64,000 bases of DNA from contig NC_074716.1 of NCBI RefSeq assembly GCF_947242115.1, positions 44,139,139 through 44,203,138 of the forward strand. Reading direction: 5' to 3'. Origin of the DNA: Biomphalaria glabrata. Lineage: Eukaryota; Mollusca; Gastropoda; Planorbidae. Shown piece by piece: positions 23,883 through 36,732 of this stretch (positions are counted from its first letter, which is position 1; each line of letters begins with the position of its first letter). A program made the translations under genes and the position numbers. The notes beneath the pieces are model-generated. The model ran no database searches and was not told the DNA's origin. It was given only the letters and a program-made list of their open reading frames with translations.

Positions 23883-24179
23883 CACATAGGCCTAGGTTAT
23901 GTTAATTCTTCAGAATTCGATATCGCTCTTGTGTTAGGCATTCATTATTTAAACCTTGTGGTATATGTTAACTGTTCAATGACTCGGATGAAGCAATAAA
24001 CTACGTCTGCACAAGAAGAAGAAAGTATTCTCCAGTCATCAGTAAAGCAAACTATAATAACACACAGAATACAATATGCACAATAGTGAAGTAGAAAAAA
24101 CAAGCAAACGAAAAAAGAATACTTACAAAAAAAATACCGGTCCCCTAAAAGGAAAGAAACGCTAGTTGCTGTCGTTTAT

Positions 24180-24585
24180 ATCAAGAACAAGTAGCATTAA
24201 CAAGAAGGATCCTGGTATCACATTTAAAGACCGCATCACAAATGAAGAGATTAGAAACAGTGATACTACAGCGAATGGAACCCACGATGACATGCTAACT
24301 GTAAGAAAATCCCGCAAACTAGAACCAAGAGATAAGAGACAGGGTTTCTGCAGCGATTGGACCCCATGATAACCTGTAACTATCGTAAAAAAACACAAGC
24401 TGAAAATTCATGGCCATATTACAATGTCTTCGGCGTTCGCAAAGACCTTCCTTCAGGGAATAGCACAAGGAAGAAGAAGAAGAGGCAGACAGAGAAAGCG
24501 ACGGGCCTGCTATTGAAAGAGGTTCTATCTAAGGCAAAAGACAGAGAGTCCAACAGACTAAGGGATATGGGAATGTAAGAGGTAA
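24180..24585 (+). mobile_element. LINE ORF2 C-terminal fragment
   Basis: Reads KDPGITFKDRITNEEIRNSD, a GTHDDMLTV segment, NSWPYYNVFG and RKKKRQTEKATGL, matching the copy at 18845-19217. Part of it (CAGGGTTTCTGCAGCGATTG) appears twice in diverged form, so the copy is rearranged. Confidence 0.7.
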
Positions 24586-24829
24586 AAGCATTACAAATTC
24601 ATTAGGGGAATATGAACAATGAATGGAATGTAAAAGATAGAATAACTGATTGGGATATCATATAATCCTGATCGAAATACCAAGAACAGCCGGTGGATAT
24701 AAGAGCTTGCATTTACAACCGAGCATAATTTTACATTTGAATATTTGTTTATTTTTTTTTAGATCTTAAAATAATAATTTTCGAAAATAGTGTTTGTGAA
24801 TAGAAATGCTACAACGTAAGGGGAGCCAC

Positions 24830-25050
24830 TTGTATTCGACTGGCGTAAAGAAGAAAAACAGCAGTTACCTGCTCATAGTTAAGGTAAATGTAGGGTAATG
24901 TGTCCGCTGCCGAGGAAAGACGCTGACGGCGAAAAGAAAATCTAAATCGACCACCTGCGGACAATGGTTATGCTTGCCTTGGATGTGTCAAAATATGTAA
25001 GTCACAGCTTGGGCTGTGCAGCCATGGGAAATACTGCGCTCCTCAGTGTG
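24830..25050 (+). mobile_element. LINE 3' end fragment
   Basis: GAAAAGAAAATCTAAATCGA, then ACAATGGTTATGCTTGCC and GTCACAGCTTGGGCTG, match the end of the LINE at 3585-4395 (the ESKRK to CPGCGK part). 5'-truncated. Confidence 0.7.
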
Positions 25051-25499
25051 TTAAAATAGCTCAAAAGAATATGAGTTTTAGAATTAATATTCTATGGAAC
25101 ATTTATTTTACTGCATTGTTAGTCATTTTAAGTAAAAGTTGACACTACTTAGAAATATTTTACTTATATTATCTAACTAGGTCCTATCTTTGGTATTCAC
25201 TCACATTGTTACGACAAAATAAATTAGAGGTAAGTATAAACTAATGTGAAAAAGAGCGACTTTAAAGATGTGGAGTTGTGTGTCCTTGTTTCAAAGTGTA
25301 TATAGCAACAAAAAAACCCCCCACTAAGATTTCGAAGTAAGTGTAAGAATGCAAACATTTCCAAAACCTAGAAGAAAAAAAAACATTTAAGTTCTCCTTT
25401 TTTCCCTATCTTCAGCGGTAACTTTTGTTTGCCCTAAAATGTTTTTGCTATTGTGTTGAGTTATCCATATTTTACCTTCTTATCTTATATTATACAGAG

Positions 25500-26036
25500 C
25501 ATGGGCGTAGCCAGGATTTTTTTCGGGGGGGGGGGGGGGAAATAAACCCCTTTTGGCTATGCTCATAGTATTTTGAGTGTGTAATTTGCTTTTTTATATT
25601 GAAGAGGGGTTTATCATAAATTTTGGAGAAGGGTTTAAAATCAAAATCTTCCTTAGATGTGCTCTTGGAATTTTGGGATTGTCGTTTGCATTTTTTTTTT
25701 GTTTTATAGAAGAGGGGGATTTAAATGCAAAACACCCTGGTAGGGAGTTTTAAACTCAAAATCCCTTGGTATGGGGTTTCCAACTCAAAATCCCCTGGTA
25801 GGGGGTTTCCAACTCAAAACCCCCTGGTAAGGGGTTTCAAACTCAAAACCCCCTGGTAAGGGGTTTCAAACTCAAAACCCCCATAGGCTGTGCTAGGGCA
25901 AGTGACGGTTTAGTATTAAAATTTTACCTAAAAACAACAAAATTAAAGCAAAAGATCAGTCACTAAACTCCGACACCCCCCTTTGGAGGGGGGATTTCAT
26001 TTCGGGGGGGGGGGGGGGTTCATGGCTACGCCCATG
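25500..26036. mobile_element. hAT-type MITE with internal tandem units
   Basis: Termini CATGGGCGTAGCCAGGATTT and, inverted, CATGGGCGTAGCCATGAA. It is flanked by 8-base near-duplicates ATACAGAG (25492-25499) and ATACAGAT (26037-26044). Inside, units of about 30 bases built on GGGGTTTCAAACTCAAAACC repeat four to six times at 25735-25885. Polypurine and polypyrimidine runs sit next to both ends. There is no coding capacity. Related sequence lies at 26405-27135 and 51628-51930. Confidence 0.75.
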
Positions 26037-26039
26037 ATA

Positions 26040-26110
26040 CAGATGTTACTTCAAAAAAGAAGATGAATACGTCATATGCGTCATGCATCAAGTCATGCAT
26101 GTTATACCGA
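26040..26110 (-). repeat. Interspersed repeat fragment
   Basis: Shares CTTCAAAAAAGAAGATGA and GTCATGCATCAAGTCATGCA with the copy at 14140-14210. Directly abuts the right target duplication of the MITE at 25500-26036. Confidence 0.5.
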
Positions 26111-26404
26111 TACTACGAACAGAGGCATAGTAAGGTACCCGTGGGCCCGAGTGAAAGTAGCTTATATGGTGGTGCTCCCTAGCCCTATAACCTTCTGCCC
26201 CCCCCCCCCCCCCATAAAATCGAGTCATTCTTTATGTATACAATAAAACAGTAAAATATATGTACCGCCTTCTACAAGTTTCATTACACGCTATTCAGAA
26301 ACGACTTCTGACAATAGTGTCATGGCCGACTCATGGCACTCAATTCAGAAACGACTTATGACAAGTAATGGTGTCATGAAACTTAATGCTTGCTAAAAGT
26401 AAAA

Positions 26405-27135
26405 ATCACGGGCGTAGTAAGGGGCGAGGATTTTCGGGGTTCAGTTCCCCCCCCCCCCAAATGAACCCCCTCCCCCTTGCTGGGACTGGAATTTTGACTG
26501 TTTTTTGGCTTTAATATTGTTTATTGTAGGTGAGAGTGTAATGTTAAACCATTGCTTGCACCAGCGCAGCCACAGGGGTTTTGTGTTTGAACTCCTCTCT
26601 AGGAAACAAAAATTAAGCAAACAACCGTCACTAGATTCCATGAGCGTAGCCAAAAAAAAGGGGAGATTGAGTTTAATACCCCTTCCAGAGTTTATGATGT
26701 TAAAAAACCCTTTTCAATATAAAACTAAACCAAAAAAAGTCAACAAATTCTATGAGCTTAGCCAAAAAGGGTTTTGAGTTTAATACCCTTTCTCCAGGGG
26801 ATTTTGAGTTTAAAACCCCTCCAGAGTGTTTGGAGTTTAAAACCCCTCCGGAGGATTTTGAGGTTAAACCCTTCTTCAATATAAAACTAGGCCTTCAATT
26901 CTACAAACACCAAACTTTATTAGTTTAAAGCCCACTCCAAATGGGTTTTAAGTTTTAAAACCCCATAACAGAAGATTTTGACAATAAAACTCCCTTTTTT
27001 TGAAAAAAAAAAAATAAAGCAAACTACAATCACCAAATTCCATGAGCGTAGCCAAGAAAGGTTTTGAGGTTAACCTTCTTCCCCTTCCAACAAAAGGAAA
27101 AGCAAAGCTACGATTCCTAAATTGTATGAGCTTAG
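26405..27135. repeat. Decayed MITE cluster related to the element at 25500
   Basis: Begins CACGGGCGTAGTAAGGGGCG. It contains repeated internal words ATTCCATGAGCGTAGCCAA (26637, 27037) and ATTCTATGAGCTTAGCC (26747), with many GAGTTTAAAACCCC blocks. It looks like several overlapping or internally amplified copies. Clean ends were not found. Confidence 0.55.
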
Positions 27136-27419
27136 CTGGGCTACATAAATAAAGGGAGTAATAGAAGAGTAGTAGGATAATGGACTTTAGATTCTCAGAA
27201 TATGCATTTTTATAAGTTTTAAATACCAGAAATAAAGCTTGGCGCCAGGGTTCTGCTGCGGAACCCGCTGGTAAAGCTCACAGCGCACTCCCAGACACCT
27301 TAGCTTACTAGGACGGGTGACTACTGTCCTTCCACTAACTCCAAGAAGAACCTATTCTAGGGTACAAAAAACGTCTGAAAGAATGAAGGATCAGAATGTA
27401 TTGAAGATTAGTTACGAAT

Positions 27420-27437
27420 GCGCGCGCGCGCGCGCGC

Positions 27438-27486
<49 letters not shown>

Positions 27487-27540
27487 GACAGACAGAGAGA
27501 GAGACAGACAGACAGAAAGACAGATAGAGATATATATATG
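27420..27540. repeat. Compound microsatellite (CG)n(CA)n(GACA)n(TA)n
   Basis: CG at 27421-27437, CA at about 27440-27481, then GACAGACA and GAGA blocks and a short TA run. Open frames through it are artefacts. Confidence 0.9.
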
Positions 27541-28086
27541 TGTAAATATAAATATTTAAATATGGAGGAAGTACCCCAACCCTCCAGGAAAAAAATCCTG
27601 GCTACGTCCATGGTAAAAATGCAACAATTTTTTAATAGCTCCTATTGGCCCTTAATAGTCATGGAACCGGGCGCAATTAACCCCTTCGCGCCGTGGTCGC
27701 TATGCCACTAATCATTACATTTTCCCCAAACTTATCCGGCACGATCCTTTGCAGATAAAGTGAACAGGAGAAAGCAGGAAGCGAGTAAATAAAATGGGTA
27801 ATCCCCCCCTTTTTATGGAGATAGATTAATAATATGGAAAAAGCCTACTTCATAGACATATATAGCCTACTAATTTTAAGATATTTCCGAAACAATGTTT
27901 TTTTTTTTTAAGTTTAAATCATGCCTATTGGATAGAATGACTCGAATCACCCTGAAAGGAAAATGTAATATTATAAGGGCCTAATGAGTAGCCTAAATTG
28001 ACACTATACTTTATATGTGGGTAGGTTAAAGTTAATTTGTCAGCGTGAAATAAGGCTTACATTTTATAGTTCTGAAAGAGTTAAAT

Positions 28087-28538
28087 CAGTGGCGTAGCAA
28101 CTATGGCGCGAAGGGGCTCAATGAATCTGGGCCCATGACCAACAGGGGTCCATTAAGGAACATTAAAAAAAATCGAAAACAAAATGTTTCGAATGTAATC
28201 ATTTTAAATATATTAAATTCTTGTATATTCTTACTTACCATTCAAAATGTTATATTATAATCTCTGACAAAAATAGAACCGAATTACGAAATAACTAATC
28301 GATTTAAATCTTATTAATAAGATGCAACAAGCTTTCATTTTTCGGTCTTTGCAAAAATTATCATTTCTGTGGCACGACTCACTGTGACTTAGCTTAGCGT
28401 CGGAACTCGGTCCCGGATCCAGCTTGGAGAACTTGGTGCGTCCTCCGAGTCCCTCATTTATTTTTATCATAATCCTAGGGAAAGGACCCAATATCATATT
28501 CTTGAACCCGGGCCCACGATCACCTTGCTACGCAACTG
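28087..28538. mobile_element. hAT-type MITE
   Basis: Terminal inverted repeats CAGTGGCGTAGCAACTATGG and (inverted) CAGTTGCGTAGCAAGGTGA. Flanking octamers AGTTAAAT and CTTTAAAT agree at 6 of 8 positions. 452 bases, no transposase sequence inside. Confidence 0.65.
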
Positions 28539-28770
28539 CTTTAAATTAGTTTTCAAAGTTGTTCAGGAATGTATAGTGGACATTGTTCTCAGATCTCGGC
28601 AGTCTTTTTTTTTTTTTTTATCACTGAAAGGCAACGACAAGCAATCTGGTAACGAAGTAAAAATAAATTATACGCGCTAACTTCCCTTTGTCTGACCTAA
28701 TTAAAGTGAAGATAAGGAACATGAATAAACTATAAATCATTTCCTTTTAGGCTAAAAAAAGACCTACCGC

Positions 28771-31700
28771 TGTACACAAATAACAAACTAGTGTTTAAGA
28801 GGGAAGACATATTAGGAACTCCGTTTATTACGTAAACACAAGCGGTGTTGCACTGACGCGCTAGTGTGCAAATGTACATATAATACTATTATGTTACATC
28901 TCTCTTCTTTAATTTAGAAAATCTATTTATCAGAATAACTAACAAACTAGTCAACTAAAAAGTCTAATCAGTTCATCACAAATCAAGTCTCTTGGGTTTG
29001 TTAACTACTCTGCCTGAGCGTGTTACATAAGGTTCATTTGGTCTAGAGGTGTTAGAAGAAGCAGTGTGTAGTGGCGGCTCAAAATCTAGTGTAGTTTGTA
29101 ATCTTGGACTCTCTAGATCTAGTGGTTCTGGTTGTTCTGAGATGTCATCTGGAAAGTCATAATTATTGTCAAATCTGTTTGCTTTCTCAGAAGACTTTCT
29201 GATGTGTTTTCTGTTTCTTCTGTAGACCTTATTTCCACTTTTGACATTATATGATCTAGGCTTAGAATGCTTCGAAACTACTGTTCCTGGTTTCCACTTA
29301 GAATTAAGTTGCATTCTGACTGCCGTTCCGTCTTGTAGTGGATTATGACTCTTAACTCCTTTCCTCTTATCATAATAATGTTTCTGAGACTGTTTCTCGG
29401 AGTCAAAGTGTTTCTTCACCACCTTGAGATCTGGTGTCTTAGGTGTGAGTATTTCCTCGCTAGAAGGTAACAAATTTCTGGGTCGGCGTCCCATGAGTAA
29501 TTGTGCTGGCGACAAATTAATATTACTCAGTGGAGTAGTTCTGTAGTCTAATAGCGACAGAAATTTGTCTTCGCTTTTCTTCCAAAGTTTCTTCACTGTT
29601 TGAATAGCTCTTTCAGCCTCACCATTAGAACTCTGAAAATGAGGACTCGACATTTCATGCTCTATTCCGTATGATTTACAGAAATTCAGGAATTCCCTTG
29701 AAGAGAACTGTGGCCCGCTATCTGACCTTAACTTTCTAGGTATTCCATGGCATGCGAATATACTCTTCATTGCTTCGATGATATCTGATGTAGTTTCCTG
29801 TGACAGTTCTTTGACATCAATAAACTTTGAGAAGTAGTCAACTAGAAGCACATACTTTTTACCCTCAAAGTTAAACAGATCACACCCAACCATGCTGTAT
29901 GGAAGGTCTGGTGTCTTGGTAGGCATCAGCGGTTCTGACACATTTTGATTCTGATGTTCAGCACACCTGCTACAATCCCTAACTGTCACTTCAATGTCTG
30001 CATTCATGCCTGGCCAATACATGACTTCTCTGGCTCGCTGCTTACACTTGACTATTCCTAAGTGAGACTTGTGAATCAGATTTAGCATGTATTTACGTAA
30101 GCTTGGTGGCATGACTATTCTCAGACCTTTGTATATAATACCATCCGAAGTTGATAACTGGTCTCTTGAATCCCAATATGGTCTGACTTCAATTGGAGTC
30201 TCGCTTCTTGTGTCTGGCCAACCAGTCATAATTACTTCCCGAAGCATTGAAAGTTCCTTGCTTGTACAGTCTTTAATTTCACTGTATTTCGAATCACTTA
30301 CAGAGATCATATGCACTGAATCATCTGTAAATTCACATGTCTGTGTATCAGTATTTGGTAGATGTGCACGAGAAAGTGTATCAGAGATAAACATTTCCTT
30401 GCCTTTTCTGTAACAGACTTTCAGATCATACCACTGTAGTCTTATTAGCATCTTCTGTATTCTCATTGGTGCTGACAATAGAGGTTTCTTGAAGATTTGC
30501 TCCAGAGGTTTGTGATCATTATAAACTGTTACTTCTTTACCAAATATGTAGCAGTGAAATTTGCTTGTACTATACACAATTGAGAGCATTTCCTTCTCAA
30601 TTTGAGCATATCTTGTTTCTGTATCGGTGAGAGCTCTTGATGCGTATGCAATTATACGACCTTCCTGGAGTAATACTGCTCCCAGTCCATCTGTACTTGC
30701 ATCACATTCTATCTCTACGTTCTTGTTGACATCATAATATGCTAAAACTGGAGGGTTTGTACAAAGATGTTTCAATTCTTTGAAACTCTTGTTTTGTTCA
30801 TGATTCCATTGAAATTCTATATCATCTTTTAGAAGCTTTCGTATTGGAGCATCTGCTTGACTTAGATTAGGAATAAATTTTGCTAGGTACTGAATTAAAC
30901 CTAGAAATCTTCTGATTCCATCTTTGTCTTGAGGAGCTGGCATGTCAATAATTGCCTTTATCTTTGCTGGATCTGGTTCTAAACCTTTCTCTGACAAGAT
31001 GTGACCCTTATAAGGTACTCTGTTTTGCCTTATCTTGCACTTGTCATAGTTCAGCTTTAGATTGTACTTCGTTGCTCTTTGCATGACTTGTTTCAAAATG
31101 TGATCATGATGCTCAACATCTCTACCAGCTACTAGAATGTCGTCTATGATGACATATGCTCCTTCAATTCCTTGAAGCATTTCATCCATAATTCTTTGGT
31201 AAATTTCTGGCGCTGATTTAATACCAAAAGGTAATCGTAACCATCTATATCTTCCCAGAGGTGTGTTGAAAGTTGTGAGAAATGAAGATTCTCTTTCAAG
31301 CTTTATTTGCATAAACCCTGACTTGGCATCGAGAACTGAGAATATATTCGAATCTGGAATATTAGTGATCACATCTTCAATAGTTTTCATCGGGTGATGT
31401 TCCCGTCTGATTGCTTTATTGAGATCTTTTGGATCAATACATATTCTCACTTTGTCATTCCTGAACGAAACAACCATGGAGCTAACCCATTCAGTAGGTT
31501 CATGTACTGGAGTAATAAATCCATCAGCTTGCATTTCTTTAAGTTTTTCTTCAACTTTATTGCGTAGCGATGCTGCTAAGCGACGTGGTGGATGGATAAC
31601 TCCTTTAGCATTTTCCTGTAACTGAATCTTGTATTCTCCTGGCAGTGTTCCAGTTGTTTTCAGCATTTCAGGAAATTCTCTTTGTAACTCGTCTTCTGCC

Positions 31701-33059
31701 TTGGATTCTATGCTGTCTATCCGTTGCAGTAGTCCTAAACATTCTGCTGTGTCACCACTCAAAATGTTCTCTTGGCTAATGTCTACTACCTCAAATCTTG
31801 CTTTCACCTCTTGGATATTATTTTTCAAAGGTAGCACTACTGCTCCTAAAGTCTTAATAACATGATTAGAGTAAGACTTGAGCGACTTTGCTGAATAAGC
31901 AAGTTTTACTTTGTCTTTGAGCTTTTCAAACTCTGACTTGACAAGAATGTTACATCTTGCACCAGTGTCGATACGAAAAATTAATGTCTTGCCATGCACA
32001 ACTAGTTTTACAGTCCACTTGTCTTCAACGACATTGATATTCTCAATATTACCCTTTTTATACTGGCTACTTGCAGTGCTAACAGGTATAATATTTTCAT
32101 CACTGTGACTGTCATCTTCTACTAGATTGACGTTGCGTCTTTTTCTGCACATTTGAAACCAGTGGTTTTTCTTTTTGCAGAAATTGCATGTGATTCCTAT
32201 TGCTGGACATTTTCCCTTTTCGTGGTTCTTGCCGCATTTACTACATAATTTATCTGAGTTGTCTTTAGACTTCTGCTTTAGTACATTGTGTGACTGTCTC
32301 TTGATTGCTAGAACTTCTTGGCCCCTAAACATTTTCACTTGGCTTTGTGACAATTCATATTGTTGTCCAATTTCAATAGCCTTGCTAAGGGTCAACTTCT
32401 GTCCCTGATCAAGTAGTCTTAATTGTACCTTTTCGTGTATGACTCCACTAATAATCAAATCAATAAGCATATCGTCTGGGTTGTCATACTCACAGTCCAT
32501 AATGAGAAGCTTTAGGTCTTTAACAAAGTTATCAAAACTTTCTCCTTCTACCTGCTTTCTCTGATGTGCTCTAAATCTAGACACTCTTTTATTTTGTCTA
32601 GGCCTTATGTAGTCTTCTATTTTCTTTAATAGAAATTGCGGATCTCCCTCTTCACTATCAGTAATATTTAGAGTTTTGTAAACTTCACGGCCTTGTTGAC
32701 CTATCCACATTCCCAGCCATCCGGCTTTTTGTTTACTATCGGCACCAGCTAACGGTCCTTTGAAACAAAAGCTCACCTGCTGTTGAAACCTTAAAAACTC
32801 TTGATACAGATCTTTAGCATTCCAATTCAAGATTGGTTGCTCAAAATAAAAAGAAGCCATTATTAGATTAATAAAAACCTTTGTCTGGACAGCTTTTTAA
32901 GTTTTATTCTGACACCATGTAGAATATTTGTATTACACAAATAACAAACTAGTGTTTAAGAGGGAAGACATATTAGGAACTCCGTTTATTACGTAAACAC
33001 AAGCGGTGTTGCACTGACGCGCTAGTGTGCAAATGTACATATAATACTATTATGTTACA
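28771..33059 (-). mobile_element. Ty3/gypsy-type LTR element B, looks whole in its coding part
   Basis: Second copy of the family of element A, same orientation. LTRs at 28771-28898 and 32918-33059 are nearly identical where they overlap but unequal in length, and no matching target duplication is seen. The internal region holds one uninterrupted frame (28976-32860, 1294 codons) covering gag with two zinc knuckles, protease (DTGA), reverse transcriptase (IIDD), RNase H (ECDAS) and integrase, with no envelope. The primer-binding site (TGGTGTCAGAAT) and purine tract match element A. Protein similarity to element A is very high by eye, so both are recent arrivals. The outer limits suggest later rearrangement at one end. 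Confidence 0.93.
32918..33059 (-). repeat. 5' LTR of element B
   Basis: A 142-base repeat, TG...CA, next to the primer-binding site. It is nearly identical to the LTRs of element A and to 28771-28898. Confidence 0.9.
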
Positions 33060-33904
33060 TGGATCCAACTGGATATAGGAACTAAGATTAAGTTTAAAAT
33101 ATGTGTTTTTTTCACGTCAAAAAGACTACAGTAAAGACCTAAAGTTTTAATTTAGAACTCCAAAATCTAGTTCTATTCCTAGATTTAGAATCTAGATGCA
33201 ATCTCTATTAGATTTACGTAAAATATAAGCAACGCTTGTAGACTTTAATGAAATTGAAGCAATTCTAATTTACTCAGTTATGGCATAATTACGGTAATAC
33301 AGCTGACTACGCCAAGTTAGCTCTAGACCTAGATATAACTCTCTAGCCAAATTTACATTGATTTTTTTTTATTTGAAAAATTAAAACGGTCAAACTAGAG
33401 TTTTCCACGTGTGGCTAACGAACTAGTCATTCTTTCCTCTGCGATATACATCAACTCTTAAATTTCTAGGAAAATCGTTAGAGTCGTTTTTGAGATCAGC
33501 TGTCAAGGCTCCTGGATCCAGATTTTTGCTTGATCCATGAGAGTTCTGACTTGAATAAAGGTATTGTAAAAAATGAATTGGCAACACTGAATTTCAATTT
33601 AGTGTCCTTGACATTGTTTAGTTTAGCGTGAAAACTCCCAAATAAAGTCGGGTAAAGACATGCTAAAGTGTTGACATATGGATATTGTCATGAAAACGAG
33701 GCGGATGTCGGTAATGTTTGCAAATACAAGAGATCTAATTAGCTGGAATGAACTTTTAAGATTCAAGATCAGAAACTTTTGTTGTTGTTGTTTTAAGTGT
33801 GATGTTGAAGTTTTTTTTTATACATCATGCACAGAATAGGAAAGTTTTAATAATTGAAGAATTAACAATTTTTTTTTTAAACTCGCGCATTTTTCATCAC
33901 TGAC
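33060..33904. other. No gene seen
   Basis: AT-rich spacer with no recognised repeat or exon. A CACGTG word lies at about 33407. Confidence 0.4.
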
Positions 33905-34283
33905 CTGTGGCGTGGCACCGAGCAATTGGTCTAAACTGGCCACAGGTTGTGACGTTGCTGGTCACTGCCCAGGCCTTCTATAACGATTGGTCTCGGGATA
34001 CTGGCAATGGAACTGAGATGTCGGTAATGGTGGGAAGCGTGGTCGAGAGGCCAAGTGCGCTTGAACTTAGCTTGGCTTGGCTACCTAGAAGGGGGCTCGA
34101 GGTTCGACACCCGACTCGGGCAGAGTTGTGTTTACTGAGCGCCTAAAGGCAGCACGGAAAACCAACTCCTAGATACCCCCCCCCTCCCCTGGTCCACAAA
34201 TGAGATTGGACCAAAAGCGTTCTGAGCATGCTATAAGCATGAAAGTAGCGCTATATAAAAGCTATAATAATAATAATAATAAT
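33905..34283 (+). repeat. SINE family C, with (AAT)n tail
   Basis: Contains a tRNA-like part: GCGTGGTCGAGAGGCCAAGT (A box, Leu/Ser-like) and GAGGTTCGACACCC (B box). It is preceded by a head with TTGTGACGTTGCTGG and followed by a body ending GCGCTATATAAAAGCTATAA and an (AAT)n tail. A partial copy is at 20300-20385. Confidence 0.7.
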
Positions 34284-34299
34284 GTCAAAGAACGATTCT

Positions 34300-34885
34300 A
34301 GGTAGTAAATACAAAGAGATAACAAAACAAAAATGGATCACAACGGCGATTGGGTCCCACGATGACCTGCTGACCATTGACAAAAACTCAAACTAAATCT
34401 CTATGGCCATATCAAAAGGTCATCAGGGCTCGCAAAGACCCTCCGTCGGGTAACAGTGCCATGCTAAGAAGAAGTGGCAGAGAAAGCAAAACGAAGACAA
34501 CATCAAAGAATGGACTGGCCTGTCATTGAAAGAGATTCTATAATAATAATAATAATAATAATCTTTATTATCCGTAAGGAAATTTGTCTTACAATTTGTG
34601 CATTACACCAAACAAAAAACATTATAACTATAAGAAACCAAAGTGTACATTCACACCAGACTCACTCATAATTTACATGTGACAAAGTTTATACCAGATT
34701 GTTCTTATTTAATGATTTGATTGCCAGGGGAACAAAAGAGTGTTTGTGTCTGTTTGTCTTTGCTATCGGTGTCTTGTATCTCTTTTGTGATACAAAGCAA
34801 GAGACAAAGAGGAGTGAAGAAAGACGGTCGACAGATCTTGTGTGGTGCGCCAACAGTTCAACCGACTAAGGGATAGTTGAAATTA
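34300..34885 (+). mobile_element. LINE ORF2 C-terminal fragment split by a nested insertion
   Basis: 34300-34530 reads like GDWVPRWPADH and then RQHQRMDWPVIERDS. The protein sense resumes at about 34797 (KEEWKKTVDRSCVV, then LRDS), as in the copy at 18845-19217. The interruption 34530-34796 is a separate element listed below. Confidence 0.65.
34530..34796 (-). mobile_element. Antisense LINE or SINE 3' end inserted in a LINE
   Basis: Starts with an (ATA)n run, then ATCTTTATTATCCGTAAGGA and AATTTGTCTTACAATTTGTG. On the minus strand this is an element ending in a TTATTAT tail, as many LINE 3' ends do. Its position inside the LINE makes it the younger of the two. Confidence 0.5.
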
Positions 34886-35204
34886 AAGGTGAAAGGTCTA
34901 GCTATTATACTATCAACTTCTCCAGCCATCAAATTGTTAAATTTTGTAGCTATGTAATATAAATACCTAATATCATGACCTTTTTTTGAAGAGATAGACT
35001 TGTATCTCCTTCTTACTGCATCTGATATGCGGATTTCGAAGTGCCGTTATTATAAATCAAACAGTACTAAGACAATAAATATAGAAAATACAATTTAGAT
35101 ACAGGATACTATTAAGTTAGTAAAGATCAAATAAAACCAACTATTTACTTTGTACTAGCGACATCAATCTCTCAATCTAAAAGTCTCAACTCTGAGTCTG
35201 ACTG

Positions 35205-35285
35205 CAACTGACGAATCCCGAAATTCAAAATCACAGTCTTCACCGAGATTCAAACCCAGGACCAGAGATTCGCTTAACCCCCTAA
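35205..35285 (-). repeat. SINE family A head fragment
   Basis: The minus strand carries CTGGGTTTGAATCTCGGTGA (B box) and GACTGTGATTTTGAATTTCG, matching the 5' half of the copy at 6433-6704. Confidence 0.55.
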
Positions 35286-35289
35286 AAAC

Positions 35290-36234
35290 AAATAGTCTCT
35301 ATGAAAATCAGAAACCTATTTTTCTCATTTTTTGAGAATACATCATAATTTAGGACTATACATTTTGTGTATTTTTTCCTTGCAATTTTTTTAATACCAA
35401 CACCGATTTCCCGTTTCTTTTGGTTTCATACAACAATTCTTCTAATTTTAGCCTGTTGACACGAACTACATTGCTCTTATCGACTGATTCCCGGTCATTA
35501 TTTGAAACTGCCACGTTAGTATTTTATTGTTTATGTTTGCTGTTTTATTATTTTTTTTTCAAAGAACTTACACTTTCGTTTTAACTCTTCTTTCAAATGA
35601 AAACCAATTTAGTATTTTTTATAGGTTAGTTGTAAAAGAGTCATAAATAAAACTCTAATGGTTGTTAGGTCTAGTGTGTGTCAGCCGTCAGCGTATGGGA
35701 AGATTTAAGACACACGCTGAAAAACCTTTACATGGTCGCGACACATACATTTATAACCCATAAGAAAAACCGCTACCGAAAACAGAACTTTAAATAGGCA
35801 AATACAGCACATGACACACTTGTTATCTGTGAGTCACAGAAACAGATGATCTTTACATCAAATGCCCTATAGATTGCAAGGTCTGAAAGGGGAAATTTAC
35901 ATTTTTTTTAAATTTTTACTTCATCTGGTGATGGGAAAGTTTTTAGGAACGGGCCCAAAAAAAAAAAAAAAAGGTTCGAAATCGAGGGTTTGGATAATTC
36001 ATTATTATTTGGTGCAAATTGAGACGTAATTATTCTTAAAAATGAAGTCATGTGTTTGTCAATCTCTTTCTGACAGACTTTTCTATGTTCATTATTATAT
36101 GTAAGGATACAATACAAATACAATTCCTCAATTAAGATTGCACATTCATGGGCTCAAAATCCTGTGGTTAGGGCTCAGTTCTCGAAAATGGCTGTAACGA
36201 TTTCCCCAGAAATGTGACAGTTGATGTATATCTT
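35290..36234. other. No gene seen
   Basis: AT-rich spacer. A 16-base polyA run sits near 35956. No exon-like frames. Confidence 0.4.
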
Positions 36235-36237
36235 TGG

Positions 36238-36362
36238 GAAAAGAATAACTAGCCACATTGGGAAAATAATAACTAGCCACATTGGGAAAAGAATAACTAG
36301 CCACATTGGGAAAAGAATAACTAGCCACATTGGGAAAAGAATAACTAGCCACATTGGGAAAA
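36238..36362. repeat. 24-base minisatellite, about five copies
   Basis: The unit AAGAATAACTAGCCACATTG plus GGAA repeats with few changes. Being a multiple of three it leaves a minus-strand frame (YSFPNVAS) open, which is not evidence of coding. Confidence 0.9.
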
Positions 36363-36732
36363 CTCAAGTCTAACCGTTGTTTTGTTTTTTTCGTTTTTCA
36401 AAATATAAAAGTTAAATTTGACTGAAGAACTAGAAAATCTTTCTGTACATGCAAGACCTATTCATTGAATAGTTTAATCAAATATATAATATATAGGAAA
36501 TGTTTGTGCACTGTCTAGATCTTTTTGATATAATACTCAGACACAGAGTAGCACCATGATTTTATTCCTGGGGAGGGGGAACTGGGGCAGGGTAGAAAAT
36601 GTTCCACTTTATTATTAATTTATCATTCATTAATTATTAATAGTAAAATATTCAACGGAACAGTCGTCAGCTTTAAAAAGGAGGATTTTTGTTTTGTTTA
36701 AAAAGTGTTTCTTTTTATTTTACTTGTGTCTG

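Noticed and set aside
27317-27711. Frames rich in THTHTH and RQTDRE
   Set aside because: Translations of the CA/GACA microsatellite.
36146-36367. Minus-strand frame with repeated SFPNVASY
   Set aside because: Produced by a 24-base minisatellite with no other coding sign.
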